Assembly (NCBI GenBank): GCA_036937835.1
Contig: CM072863.1
Location: 22,101,501 to 22,165,500 of the forward strand
DNA from: Pampus argenteus
Taxonomy: Eukaryota; Chordata; Actinopteri; Scombriformes; Stromateidae
DNA length: 64,000 nucleotides
Direction of reading: 5' to 3'
Of this stretch, positions 33,599 to 44,828 are shown piece after piece (position 1 is the stretch's first letter; every line of letters begins with the position of its first letter). Both the position numbers and the translations under genes were made by a program. The notes beneath the pieces were generated by a model, which did no database searches, was not told where the DNA came from, and worked only from the letters and a program-made list of their open reading frames with translations.

Positions 33599-33647
33599 GT
33601 GACGTCCTGGCCCGTAACCCAAAATATTGAGGTGGGCAAGGATCGAT
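33599..33647 (+). ncRNA. Candidate SECIS element in the txnrd3 3' UTR
   Basis: The quartet strands are TGAC (33600-33603) and CGAT (33644-33647), which can form the U-U, G-A, A-G, C-C non-Watson-Crick core. Between them GTCCTGGCCC (33604-33613) pairs with GGGCAAGGAT (33634-33643) as a 10-bp helix with one G-A mismatch and one G-U pair. The apical loop carries the AA pair at 33616-33617, 12 nt after the quartet. The base before the quartet is G rather than the usual A, and helix I outside the core is not obvious. It lies about 325 nt past the stop, as expected for a SECIS. Confidence 0.6.
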
Positions 33648-34328
33648 GTACCTCTGCAGAAGCACCTGATGGTGGCCCAAACCCTTCGTCCAACCCCCAA
33701 CTTTAAACACTTTGTTCACCCCAGTATACAGCCTGAAATTGACTTCTCAAAGACTGATTGAAACTAAGGTCCGGATGGATAGATGCTCAACTCTGATCCA
33801 ACTTGTGATGGAAATTATTGAAACCATCATTCCACACGTTCCTCCTACCAGGATTCTAAGATGATTTTGGGGTACACACTGTACATGTTGCTGTCAATAT
33901 TTGTCCTGTGTGTGTGTGAGTGGAGGCACCAGAGTTTACCACCTTCAAGAGAACACACTAGAAAATTGTTTATCAATTATTATAATTAATAATTTAATTA
34001 TTCTGTGCTGCAGAGATCAAACAGTTTTTTTTTTTGTTTTTTTTTTTTCAAACCTGTGATGTGTGCTGCAGCACACTCTGAATCCAATGGAAAAAAACAA
34101 CCAGAATTGTACTGAATGTTGTGTATCTTAAACATTTTCTCATGTTTATACTCAATTAATTTAATACCTTTTCGTTGCATCTTGGTGTTCGCCTCTGCTT
34201 TATGTGTATGTAAAATATATATTCAGTCTAGAAGACAGTATTCTGGCTGCTGTCAGTGTGACATTGGTCATCTGTACAAATGACTTGTTTGTTGGTGTCA
34301 AACCACTGTAGATTGCTTCTTAAGATTT

Positions 34329-34334
34329 AATAAA
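34329..34334 (+). terminator. Poly(A) signal for txnrd3
   Basis: AATAAA is followed by a T-rich stretch, about 1.05 kb after the stop codon. It is the first well-placed canonical signal after the SECIS candidate, so the transcript probably ends near 34350. Confidence 0.75.
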
Positions 34335-34349
34335 GGATGGCTTGACCTT

Positions 34350-37300
34350 CAATTTTGTCTGGATTGTCCCTTTTTTGCCATAGGTGGTTTGCCTTCAGTC
34401 ATTCGGCTTCATACTCTACACATCATTTAATTGTAGCATATTGAGTTATTTCACCTGTAGTTGCATTAACAAAATCATACAATGAGTAAATTTTTATATG
34501 TGTGTGTGAAGTGACTGCAATCTGCGGAGGGCATGTGAAACGTTTGCATTTTAATCAAATACACAGCTGAATGAGTTAAGCTTGTCACTTCAACTTTGTT
34601 CAGCGAAATCCTTGTATTTCACAGCTCACTCAGTATAGTAATGATTTCACTTTTTATAGTCGATATAAACGTTAATATGAATCGCATGAACATAAACGTT
34701 GGTTTACATTCGCACTAAATCCGTCATGTCGTGAGCTTTTTCATGTAGTATAGGTAGTGTGTGTTGGAGCACATCTTGTCCTATTGTTTATCATCATCGT
34801 ACATTTCCAAAATATGTAAAGTAGTGACCTATAACTGACTTAATTACCTCTAAAGTAACGTTTCAACACTTTATTCATGGCACTTGTGAAGATTTCTCTG
34901 AATTTTGACCCATTTAAGACCTGAATGTTCTCCTGCTTTGGCCCTGGTCTGCCAGAGCACCAAGTGGCCCTCAGCCTCACCAGCTGCCACTCATATCATG
35001 AAGAGACAGGTGGGGGGGGTTTATTTTAAATGTCGTTCATACAGGTACAGCGGATTGAAATAATCCAGTTGAAGTGGGCAGCCTATTCATGTCATCTACA
35101 TCAGAGAGTGATGCTAAAATAATAGCTTCATTTCCTCTGGCTGTCTATGTTTCTGTGGGACTATTCAGCCTCTACGAGTGGCGGTGTTCATCAATAGCAT
35201 CTGGGCTGGTGTGAAGCCTTTGTTGGCTTCACCGGCTCACATCTGAAAACAGTCACCTGCAGGGGCTGCTATGACAACTCGGCCTTTTGATGAGTTTTAT
35301 TTGGCTCATGCCCATTTTTATTGGAGACAATCTGTCGGGGATATGAGCTATTGATTCATTTATTCCGGTAGAACACACAAAAAAACAGGCCTGCAGGATG
35401 GTTCAATATCATGTAAAACACATAATCACTCTATAGAGTTCATACATCTAAAGGAATGAGGGAGGAGTATCTCAGTTTGCCGACTCATCAAGCCCATGTT
35501 GGTCTTTAAAAACTGAAACGTGCGCAGATATTAGTGAGTCCAAGTGACGTAACTGCATATGCCATGGTTCCCCTTCATACGCCAAAAGCGTAGTGCACAA
35601 ACCCCCAAACGGGTATTATACACAAGTTAAACGTCCCTTCAGTTAATATGTGGATGTTCCCTGGTTGGAAACAATTAATCAAAGTATCAGAGTTGTTCCA
35701 TAAACTATATCCAGCTGTGTTTACTGGCAGACAGCTAAATCTAAACAACAGTCTGACTTGCACTTTCAGGTTGTCTTGGTAACGTCAAGGGTTGTTCTTA
35801 CCCACTGGAAGAGGCAGACTAAGCCTGGTTTTCAAATCAACCATCTTTAAAAAAGCCAATTAATAAATAATTATTATCATTATCAATAGAATTTCTATGG
35901 CGTTCCGAATCATTTTTAATTATATAAAGAAAAGAAAACCTGCATGTTCCTATTTGTATTGTGCAAACGCTCTGCCCCATCGCATTTATGTTGTACCTCT
36001 CTATGTTTATTTTATTTTTTTGTCTTTCGATGATTTACTAACTTTGGGAATTATAATATTCATAATACATACATGCTGATACAGTTAAAAGCTAATACGT
36101 GGATCGGCTGTCTCCAAGGACAAAAATGAGCTTTGAGCCTCAGATTTAAACCAAAAATAAATCCGACAATAGTCACGACCACAACAAGAGAGCGCTCCTC
36201 GTGGCCCAGTTCAGTCATTGTTCTTTGTATTTCTGAGAATATCATGAATATCAAGAGGAGACCTGACCTGTAACTGTTGGAAAACATGTTTTTACTGAAC
36301 CACCCTTCAATAAGGAAGTGACATTTGTTGGAAGGAGAAAGAGAATAACTTCAGTCTGGCCTCTTCCTCTGCTATGTAACTTAAATCCATTTGTTTCCTC
36401 CATCGTGACTGATATAATTTCAGACTTTTTTTGTAATTATGTTAAAGTGACACCCGTGTATGGCTCATTTGAAAGACCAGGCGGTTTCCTTTGATTCCTG
36501 CTGCAGATACCAACTTTGTACAGGATGTAGTTCAGGATAACGTGTTCCCGGAAAAACCTGAAGGTTGCCAGAAAGATACTCAAGACTTTCATTGACCTCG
36601 CACTGCATGATCACTGAGAAGTCAAAAGCTGTTTCACTATGACTTGCTGGTTTTTAACACACTCCTTATCACAACTGACCACTATGAGACAATAGTGAAA
36701 CCAAAGTTTATGTAATCGAATTTGACATTTATTACGGCTGTTGACTAAAATAATCTATTGCGCTGGGCTTGCTGGAAATGATTAACAGGGTGAGAATATA
36801 AGTTTGAACGTAATGACATGTTAGTCAATATGGTTACTTATTGATAGCATGTTAAATGCCTTTACCTGAAACTCACACATGCAGTTTCTTTACCTTCCTA
36901 TTTTCTGTAAGAATCACATACGTGTGTGTGAATCTGGAAAAGCTTTTAAAACGGTTTTAGCCTACGTTTCAACATTTACATAAGAACATATACATATACA
37001 AGAAAAGTCTCCACTGACAGCCAAACTGGAGGTAGTTCACTGTTCACTGGCAGCAAGATTCAGGGAAACCTTTAAATAAAGATTTCATTTACATAAAGCA
37101 TTCATGAAAGCATGAACCTTTTATACAGGTTAGGTTCACATTTAAGGTTTCCTGCTACTCTCAGATCCTCAGACTGACTGTTCTAGCCTCTCTGAGCATA
37201 AAAACATAAAATAAAACATAAAATATTCATCCCAAATGACCTGAGGGGCTGTACTGGTTCCTACATCGTGCACATATGAGACATACAGGCTGGTGCAAGA

Positions 37301-38270
37301 CCATTAAGTGATTTAAAAACAAGTAAAATAATTATAAAAATCAATACGGAAACAGACAGGCAACCATTGTACAGGTGTAATGTTCCCATTAATGATGTCA
37401 GTAATGAATTCAATGTAAAAACATGTTCATTCTCATGTTGCTCAGTCATTGACCTTTAGAGGGCAGCACAGTCTCACAAATGTCTCCTATTCTGGCCCAG
37501 TAAGCTAGTCATGATAATAGCATTTGATGGCTGTATACGTTGTGGCTTTTGTATCAAATACAGATCTAATGATTACAATTTTATGATTTCATTTCATTTA
37601 AACACACATTGCATATGATCAATACACCATCACTACACACATGGCACATGGCATGTCTCCAGTGAGGCGTTAAAGAGGTCTGACCTCAAGTCATTAGCTG
37701 AGAACTGTTGTTAGACTTTCTCCGAGTACAGTTGTTTTTGGCTATTTTCACCACCTTCATTATGCATAATATTTGGGTACAAATAACGGTTTATGCAACC
37801 ATTATAAAACACACTTTTTGGGGTCAGATATAAAGGATAAGTTTTAGATCACCACAGCAGAAGGCAAAGGTACCAGACTTTAGGCAACGAGGGGGTCAAA
37901 GAACAAACCAGATGACAAAGACGAGGGACTACACACGAAGGAAGAGCTCCAGAAATGAAAGAAAATGAAGAAAAAAGTAAAAACAAAGGAAACTTAACAC
38001 GAACTAAATGAGGTACAAAATAAAGCTAACAAAGTAATTGTATATAATAATAATGTCCAAGGCTGACCTCTGACGGATCAAATGACAAAACATCATATGT
38101 ATGATTCTGTCGCTGCTCAAAGACTTTTTTCAGTCCACCTGTGTTGATTTGAGCTAAATAATCTGTTAAAAAACTAATCGTTTCCTTCAATGTTGGTTTA
38201 AACCCTATAGTTTCAAGTCTGTTCTGTCCTTTAATTTCAAGTATTTTACATGTATAACATTTATACACTG
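34350..38270. other. Intergenic, nothing firm
   Basis: I see no exon with homology I recognise. A stretch at about 37260-37440 (minus) reads LLVFKSLNGLAPACMSHM, which resembles a short L2/CR1-type LINE ORF2 scrap, but it is too short to be sure. The rest is AT-rich single-copy-like sequence. Confidence 0.5.
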
Positions 38271-38770
38271 TAAAAAAAAAAAAAAAAGTTTTTGGAGTAA
38301 AAACCTGGCAGTTTCACCATGAAAATTATAGAGACATTTTCTGCTATTACTGTAATGAGCACTAATATTGCCGATTCTACTGTAAAGAATGGTGTTTGAT
38401 TTCACATTTTACTGTAAAAGATAATGTTTTTACCACTGAAAAAAACCCCAAAATTAGTATGAAGATTTTATATAAAATAAAAAAAGTTTTTGTCAGTATT
38501 TTTGACAGTAAAACACCGGCACCTGCAGTTGCCAGAAGTGACAACTGGTCAGACATTTTATACTATAACCGATGAAGCACACTAGTACTGTGGATTTTAC
38601 GGTTAATAATTGTGTTTGAGTCCGTACGTTTCTGTAAAACTGAAGGATAAACATCGGACGGCAGGCGTAGCAAGTTTTCTGGGGGAAACCCTGAAGTGTA
38701 TTAGTTTTGCTGATAAAAACATCATAGTTGACAATACCAAATAATACCATAAAGATTTGAGATAGAATGG
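38270..38770 (+). repeat. Unclassified repeat rich in CACTGTAAAA / TTTTACTGTAAA motifs
   Basis: It begins CACTGTAAAA plus a long A run. Motifs such as TTCTACTGTAAAG, ATTTTACTGTAAAAG and GACAGTAAAACACCGGC recur about every 40-60 bp. The same vocabulary occurs at 43289-43797, 52080-52720 and 59567-60087, pointing to one family of non-coding interspersed repeats. I cannot assign a transposon superfamily. Confidence 0.45.
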
Positions 38771-38784
38771 TAGAAGTAAAAAGT

Positions 38785-39160
38785 GTTCTTCCTGAGGAGA
38801 CTGAAGAAGATCAACCTGTCTCCCCAGATCCTGGTGAACTTCTACCGCTGTACCATCGAGAGCATCCTCACCAACTGCATCACAGTGTGGTATGATAACT
38901 GCTCTGTCGCGGACCGGAAATCACTGCAGAGGGTGGTGAAAACTGCCCAACGCATCACCGGTTCCTCACTCCCCACCATAGACACTATACAGTGCAAGCG
39001 ACGCCTGCGGAAGGCTCACTGCATCACCAAAGACACTTCCCACCCCAACCACAGACTGTTTACCCCCCTTCCCTCCGGCAGACGCTTCAGGTCTCTCTCT
39101 GTACTCGTACTCTGCACAATGACAATAAAGTTGAATCTCATCTCATTACAGTGTTAAAAT
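38785..39160 (+). mobile_element. 3' end of a non-LTR retrotransposon (L2/CR1-like ORF2)
   Basis: The frame reads FLRRLKKINLSPQILVNFY, then IESILTNCITVWY, LQRVVKTAQRITGSSLP and KDTSHPNHRLFTPLPSGRR, which are hallmark strings of a common fish LINE ORF2 C terminus. A deletion then joins it to the 3' tail TGACAATAAAGTTGAATCT. It is 5'-truncated to about 370 bp. Confidence 0.85.
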
Positions 39161-39190
39161 AATTGAATCTGATGAAGGTTCAGCTGCCGT

Positions 39191-39205
39191 CCAGCAGGGG
39201 GCAGC
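39191..39205 (+). promoter_or_regulatory. CTCF-like motif
   Basis: CCAGCAGGGGGCAGC is a consensus-quality CTCF core located between a LINE tail and a hAT relic. Its orientation is the same as the motif at 13947. Confidence 0.5.
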
Positions 39206-39239
39206 AGTTCACAATTTTTCAATTGTGTCTTTTCCATTC

Positions 39240-40012
39240 ACTCCATCAATGTCAATGCCTCTGCCTGCCTGCCTCTGAGACACAATCAGATCCAGTCTGG
39301 GTGGAATGGGGGAAAGGCTCACTCTCAGAGTAGCCTCCAGCGTTGTTCTAAGTCTGTTTCGGGCTTTGGTCTTAGGTGTGGCCAGGATGGAGAATCCTGA
39401 CTCACACAGGTACGTGGTGGTGAATTCCAGATGTGAGGGCAAAGCAACATCATTTGCAGTGGGATCCACAGAAAATGGGTCCAAAATCCACATGTGTCCC
39501 TCTCTGGGATCCTCAGGAAAATAGTCATCAAATTTCTCTGCCAGTTGTCAGAGGTGCTGAGAGACTGAGTCACTAATATTCACCTGAGGGGAGTTTTCCA
39601 AAATGTCAGACAAAAGTAGAAACATGTCCATTGTCTTTTCCTGGGCCCTCTTGGTCCACAAAACAAGTTTCCTCTTGAAAGCTTGAACTTTGTCTGCAAC
39701 AACAAACCTGTTGCTGGCTCTTCCTTGAAGTGAGATGTGCAGCTGGTTCAGTAGTGTAAAAATGTCACAGAGGTAGGCAAGTTGTGCTGTGAACTTTGTG
39801 TTGGCATAGTAATGTGCAAGAGGAGATTTTTTCTCAGTGAGAAACGAGAAGACTTCATTCCTCAGTTCAAACAAACGCTTGAGGACCAGTCCTCTTGAGA
39901 GCCACCTCACTTCACTGTGATAGAAAAGCTGGATCATCCAGCTGCCAACTCTCACGCTTTCACCGTGTGACACACGGTTTTGCCCGTCTCCACACGCACT
40001 CACGCCACACAT
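39240..40012 (-). pseudogene. hAT transposase C-terminal relic (ZBED5/FAM200-like)
   Basis: The frame 40012-39548 reads YHSEVRWLSRGLVLKRLFEL, then LAYLCDIFTLLNQLHISLQG and FKRKLVLWTKR, typical of ZBED5/FAM200/SCAND3-type hAT transposases. A frameshift near 39540-39560 moves the rest into another frame (WILDPFSVDPTANDVALP, then TTYLCESGFSILATPKTKAR), which is the dimerisation domain. The N-terminal zinc finger and DDE part are missing. I found no terminal repeats. Confidence 0.85.
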
Positions 40013-40770
40013 CCGATTTCTTACGCTAAAGAATCATCTGGGCCGAGACACGTTCGTTCCTTCGCAACTCCGCGACGGTAGATGGTGCTGCGAAGCGCCA
40101 GCCGAGTATTCGCTGCCTACCCGTCTGCGACAGAAGAAGAGTTACAAGGAGTCAAGCGCGGTGGATAATTTCTGAAGACAGAAATCAACAGAAAATTCAA
40201 GGTATGTTACAATTAGCGGTGGGCCGTTAACGCACTGTGTTAATGTGCCCACCACTAGTTACAATTATTGACCTATTGTCAATTAAGTCCTTATTCTCTT
40301 AAAACTTTAAATCTTGAATGAAATTCGTCTGCGTGTGAAGTTACATTTGTGTTATGAATGTAAACTCAGTTGTCTACAGGAGGGAACTTCTTGTTAACTT
40401 AGTGTAACGTTATGCATGTTCAAAACAAGTTCAAAACCATTGTTTATTTAGTGTTAGGCTTTATCTTTTTAGCAATTCGAACTGGTAAGATGTACAGTAT
40501 TCCAAATGATTTGACATTAAGACAGAAAATAAAACATAGACATAGACTGCAAGGCCATGAGGATCCATATGAAATGGCCTATAAAGAGAAGGCAAACCAT
40601 TTGCCAGGGTAGCACTGTTATGATCCAGCCTTTTGAGTAGAAGTGTAAGGTTTATGGTAGTTCCTCCAATAGTGAGCCTCTGTTTGGATCCCATACCCTA
40701 TGTGTCAAGCTGATGTTACTGTTTCAGTATGTTATACCATTTATGTTAACCTGATGCTGTATCTTTACAG

Positions 40771-41743
40771 GAGAGAGGTTGAACATTGGGTTCACAACCA
40801 GGGCTAAGCTTAACCGACTCCTGGACGAGGGTGACATCTCCCCACAACAGGTGGATACATTTCATGAAGCAGTTTTGGGTTTCCTTACAAGTGCTGTGGA
40901 CTATGCACTTAAGAAGCTTCCACTTAAAGAGCCACTGATAAAACACACACAATTTGTTGATGTGCGAAGGAGAGCTGAAAGTGGCATTGAAGATGCCCTC
41001 TACTTTGTTGAAAGGTTAGTTTTTTCTTCAATTGCTGTCAGTATCATATTCACTAAAATATTCTTTTTATGGTATGTTCACTCCTTACTGCTGCTGGTTG
41101 ATGAAACTTTATCTAAAATGCAACAACCAGTAACTCTGTTTTAATAAATACTGTAGGTTTCCTCATCTCCTTCCGTACCATGGGCCAGAAGAGCACGATC
41201 AATTGGCTGAAGAGTTTCTGAATTATCAGACTATGCCACTGACCTCCCTTCAGGACGACACTGAGATGGAAAGCTTCTGGGCGGAAATGGCAACACGTAA
41301 AAATAAGGTACACATTTTATTTGTCTTACAGGTGTGGCTTGGCTATTTCTGTTGCTTTGTTACTGTATACTTACAAACAATAATTATGGAAATATAAAAA
41401 TATGTGGGGTATGTGTTCCCCTTTTGTCTTGGGTCATCTTCCATAGGTGACAGGAGCCAAAGAGTTTGAGAGGCTTTCTGCCATTGCCAAGCTGGTCCTG
41501 GTGTTGCCCCATTCCAATGCAAATGCGGAGAGGGTGTTCTCAATGGTGGGCCTGAACAAGACCAAGACAAGAAATAGCCTGGCACTGGATGGCACCCTGT
41601 CCTCCATAATGGTGACAAAGATGGCCAACCTGGAACCCTGCTTCAGATGGGAGCCCCCTACAGAGGTCATCAAGGCCTCCAAGAAGGCCACAGGCCAGTA
41701 CAACATTGCCCACAAATGCTTATGCGCCATTGTGTTATTTTAA
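40771..41743 (+). CDS. Partial hAT-superfamily transposase-like gene with intact introns
   Basis: Three exons join in frame: 40771-41014, 41157-41307 and 41447-41743 (stop included), all with GT/AG sites. The translation runs ERLNIGFTTRAKLNRL, FVDVRRRAESGIEDALYFVE, FPHLLPYHGPEEHDQLAEEF and FERLSAIAKLVLVLPHSNAN, then AERVFSMVGLNKTKTRNSL. That last block is the hAT C-terminal dimerisation motif (hsNAxAERvFSxv). Upstream exons are not certain; the open stretch at 40506-40608 (DLTLRQKIKHRHRLQGHEDP) could belong to it. The reading frame is undamaged over about 230 residues, so this may be an active transposon's last exons or an exapted gene. It differs from the hAT relic on the opposite strand. 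Confidence 0.65.
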
Positions 41744-42539
41744 AGCACTTATTAATAGTGTTAAAGTTGAAGCACTTTATTTGTTGCACTTTATTTGTTT
41801 TGTTTGTGGGCTTTGAATAATTAAAATTATTTCTCCCCAACTAATCTTGTGTCATTTTTAATGTTCTTAATTAACGATATACTTAAATATACTTAAATAT
41901 ACTTACATTTTCAGTGAAGAATTAGTGGAATACCATTGACTGTAATCACAATTTCAATACCGACTTAAACACAATCCTGTAATATAATAAGCCTATATTA
42001 AGGCTATATTATAATAAGGCTATATTAAGGATATATTAGGGTACAGTCATTTAGGGAAAATATTCAGCTCAAGTTTAGAAAGCTCTACAAGTCATGATCA
42101 GATGAGCATGAATAAGATTAAGGTATTGGACATCTTTAGCATGCCACCCAAAAATCCACTTGAATGCAAAAAATCACATCTACTTGATCCAAAATGTCTT
42201 GGGGTGGACCTTCAGCTGTCTTTGCTTCACATAATGTAACTAATCTTGTCCATCTCTAATAGGCCGCCTCTATCAGTGGCTTTTGGCCCAACAAACCACC
42301 AGAACGCACAACATGGGTAAAACGCATATGTGGCTGTGTGCGGGGCGTCTGGGGCAAAATTTTGGTCAACCCCGACAGAATCTCACTCCAAGATTTTTTG
42401 AAAAGTTGGCAGCTCTGTAACCGTTCCACTTGAAGTAAGGTTGTTTCCTGGTCTGCCATCAGTGCCTGTGCTCATCCCGCCAAGTGTAGAGCTCCGTGGA
42501 AGCACAGTTACATGTCCAGGCAGGTTTTTGAATTAGGCC
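41744..42539. other. Non-coding, local short duplications
   Basis: After the hAT-like stop lies AATAATTAAA (about 41816), a plausible weak poly(A) region. At 41885-41910 and 41985-42040 there are short tandem copies (ATACTTAAAT and AAGGCTATATTA units). No gene is seen. Confidence 0.5.
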
Positions 42540-43015
42540 TGTAGCTCCTCTCGGTAGTGAAACATGAGACCCGAGATCATTTTTATAAAACAGGGTTTAT
42601 TCCGTCATAGAGCGACCCAGACAGACCCGTGAGAACTGAAGCAAAGAAAGGTAACAAACAATCACGTAAATTAATATGCTAATGCAGAGCTTATAACTTA
42701 ATGTAATTACACAATACACCAAATAAACACACCTCGTAGGCTGCACACTACCAAAGGGCTGAATCTTGTCTTTCTTCTTTCTTTGTCTTCTTTGTTTACA
42801 TTTAACGTTGTAACTCTTTATATTAACTTTACTTGTGTGTGTGTGGAGACAACCTGTCGTACCGTTTCTCCCTTGCCATGCTCTGCCAGGTGTTGTATCA
42901 TTAAAAGGGGTACCGTGTAGGAACAAAAAACAAACAATGAGCCCGCTTCACTGAAAAGTAGGTAGGAACCAAAATTAAATAAATAACAATGTAATAACTG
43001 ACGTGGGCAGTTACA
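42540..43015 (-). mobile_element. LTR of a truncated retroelement
   Basis: On the minus strand the segment starts TGTAACTGCCC and ends GAGCTACA (TG...CA), contains GGAATAAACC as a poly(A) signal near the end, and is preceded by the purine tract AAAAGGGAGGGGCC at 43016-43032. That fits a 476-bp 3' LTR with its polypurine tract and the internal region lost. I did not find the partner LTR or a clear target duplication in the window. Confidence 0.5.
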
Positions 43016-43205
43016 AGGCCCCTCCCTTTTCTTATGAAACTAAACATACCAAGTTATCTCTGCTAAACATGATTAGTGCAATGAATTTTTCAGCCCGAAT
43101 AGTACAAACAACTAATGTTGTTTAGTAATGTGGCAGGTTTTTACAAAACATAAAAGAATAAGTAATGATCACTCAGAAGTTTAATTAGAAACAAAATCTG
43201 GGTTT

Positions 43206-43288
43206 ACTGTATACAGATTGTAAAGCCCCCTGAGACAAATGGATTTTGTGACTTTGGGCTTTATAAATAAAATTTGATTTGATTTGAT
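43206..43288 (+). mobile_element. L2-type LINE 3' tail
   Basis: The sequence ACAGATTGTAAAGCCC, then GGGCTTTATAAATAAAATTT and TTGATTTGAT repeats, is the 3' end of the L2 family that is better preserved at 58316-59566. It joins the repeat at 43289 at the same base-level junction as in the second copy. Confidence 0.8.
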
Positions 43289-44372
43289 ATACTGTAATCC
43301 AAAATATATACTGTAATATACTGTTAAAATAAATAACAGTAGTTGCATTGTAAGATGTAAGTAATCACAGGACTTCACACCAAACACAAGAAAAGATGTC
43401 AGGTGTCCGGCTGCCATCAGACGACATAAGAGCAAAGAAAACTGAAGGATTTGATTGGTCATTGCTGGAAAGCACACATTTTATGTATATTTCCAGGTTC
43501 TGTAGCATGTTATGTGTGGTCAATGGCAGCAGTTGACAAATACGGTGTTATACTGTTAGACAAACTACGGTAGATACAGTGTAAAATGACTGAAACACAC
43601 TTATTCTACTGTAATCCAGAATACGGTAATATACTGTTAAAATAAATAACAGGAGTTGCATTGTAAAATAACAGTAAGATACTGGCGTCCCTGCGGCCAG
43701 TATTTTACTGTTATTTTGATATTATGATTGTGAATGTATTATTTAATAACCCACTGTCAGGCCGGGACTCAAAACAGGATGAACTTGTGTATTAATTGTC
43801 TACTGCATGTGTTGTCACCGTCATCATTGTTGCCATATCCCCATTACAGTTTATAGTTATGTAATGATTTGCTGCTACTGTAATAATTCATCATTCATTG
43901 TAACCTATTCTTATCATCAACTGTAATTCATTATTATTCATTGTACAATATGTGGAGTGTACAATATGTGTGTGTTGATTTGTTCTGTACATGTGACATC
44001 ATTGCACGTCTGTCCGTCCTGGGAGAGGGATCCCTCCTCTGTGGCTCTTCCTGAGGTTTCTTCCACCTTTTTCCCTGTTAAAAGGTTTTTTGGTGGGCAA
44101 GTTTTTCCTCCCTTGAATCGAGGGTCTAAGGACAGAGGGTGTCACTCCCTGTACAGATTGTAAAGCCCTCTGAGACAAATGTATTTTGTGATTTTGGGCT
44201 ATACAAATAAAATTTGATTTGATTTGATTAATTAACCAACAATCCCTCGACAGAGTGAGGCTATAAAACGGGCTTAAACTAGGGGAAACAAAAACACTCC
44301 AAAGGAGGAAAACTCTTAAGATACACTATAAAGATGATCAAAATCTAAATCACTCTTAAAGAGAAAAAAAAC
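43289..44372 (+). repeat. Copy A of a ~0.65-kb interspersed repeat, split by an L2 insertion
   Basis: Positions 43289-43797 and 44234-44372 together match 59567-60218 almost base for base, including an imperfect palindrome at 43676-43718 (ACAGTAAGATACTGGC ... GCCAGTATTTTACTGT). The L2 tail 43798-44226 interrupts the copy at ATTAATT. The repeat is rich in TACTGTTAAAATAAATAAC units and has no coding potential. I cannot name the family. Confidence 0.8.
43798..44226 (+). mobile_element. 5'-truncated L2 LINE nested in the copy A repeat
   Basis: It begins GTCTACTGCATGTGTTGTC and ends in GATTTGATTTG, equivalent to 59152-59566. The 7-bp ATTAATT stands on both sides (43791-43797, 44227-44233). The empty site is visible in copy B at 60081-60087, proving the insertion. 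Confidence 0.9.
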
Positions 44373-44462
44373 ACAGCAGGCTACAAAACAAAAGGCGCTC
44401 CAAAGAGGCTGAAAAAACACTGCGTGATGCACTATGGATCAAAAAGGCTAGACTAAGAATTT

Positions 44463-44603
44463 CGTTTCGTTTTCTTCCGCTTTATCCGTTTGTCGGGACG
44501 CGGGGGGAGCCTAGACTTCCCTCTCCCCACCCACTTCTGCCAGAGCCAGGTTCTGCAGCCGGGGATCGGACCGCCAGAGTCCCCGCCTCTCTCTTCGCAC
44601 CTT
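44463..44603 (-). mobile_element. SINE body and tail related to the 5S SINE
   Basis: The minus strand reads GTGCGAAGAGAGAGGCGGGG, GATCCCCGGCTGCAGAACC, then CCCGACAAACGGATAAAGCGG followed by an (AACGA)n-type tail. This parallels the body and tail of the SINE at 907-1194 (GGTGCAAAGAGAG, CCCGACAAACGGATAAGCGG). The 5S head is absent here, so it is either 5'-truncated or a different head on a shared tail. Confidence 0.7.
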
Positions 44604-44828
44604 AAGATCTACATTAATCATCACATCCCTTTTTATCCCTTCTTATTATTTCTATAATGTTAATAAGGACATAACGTTATGCAAAGTAACAGTAACAGAA
44701 AACAATTGAGAAGCACTGCCTAACTCAAGGTGGGTGTACACTGGCAGAGAGCTTGTAGCACAGTCATCAGTGTTGTCTGTGTGACACTACACTTCATAGT
44801 TGGCTGCTGAAGACGAACTGCACAGAAA

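Noticed and set aside
33321..33719. Minus-strand 132-codon frame in the txnrd3 3' UTR
   Set aside because: It has no domain or splice structure and lies wholly inside a 3' UTR that contains the SECIS candidate.
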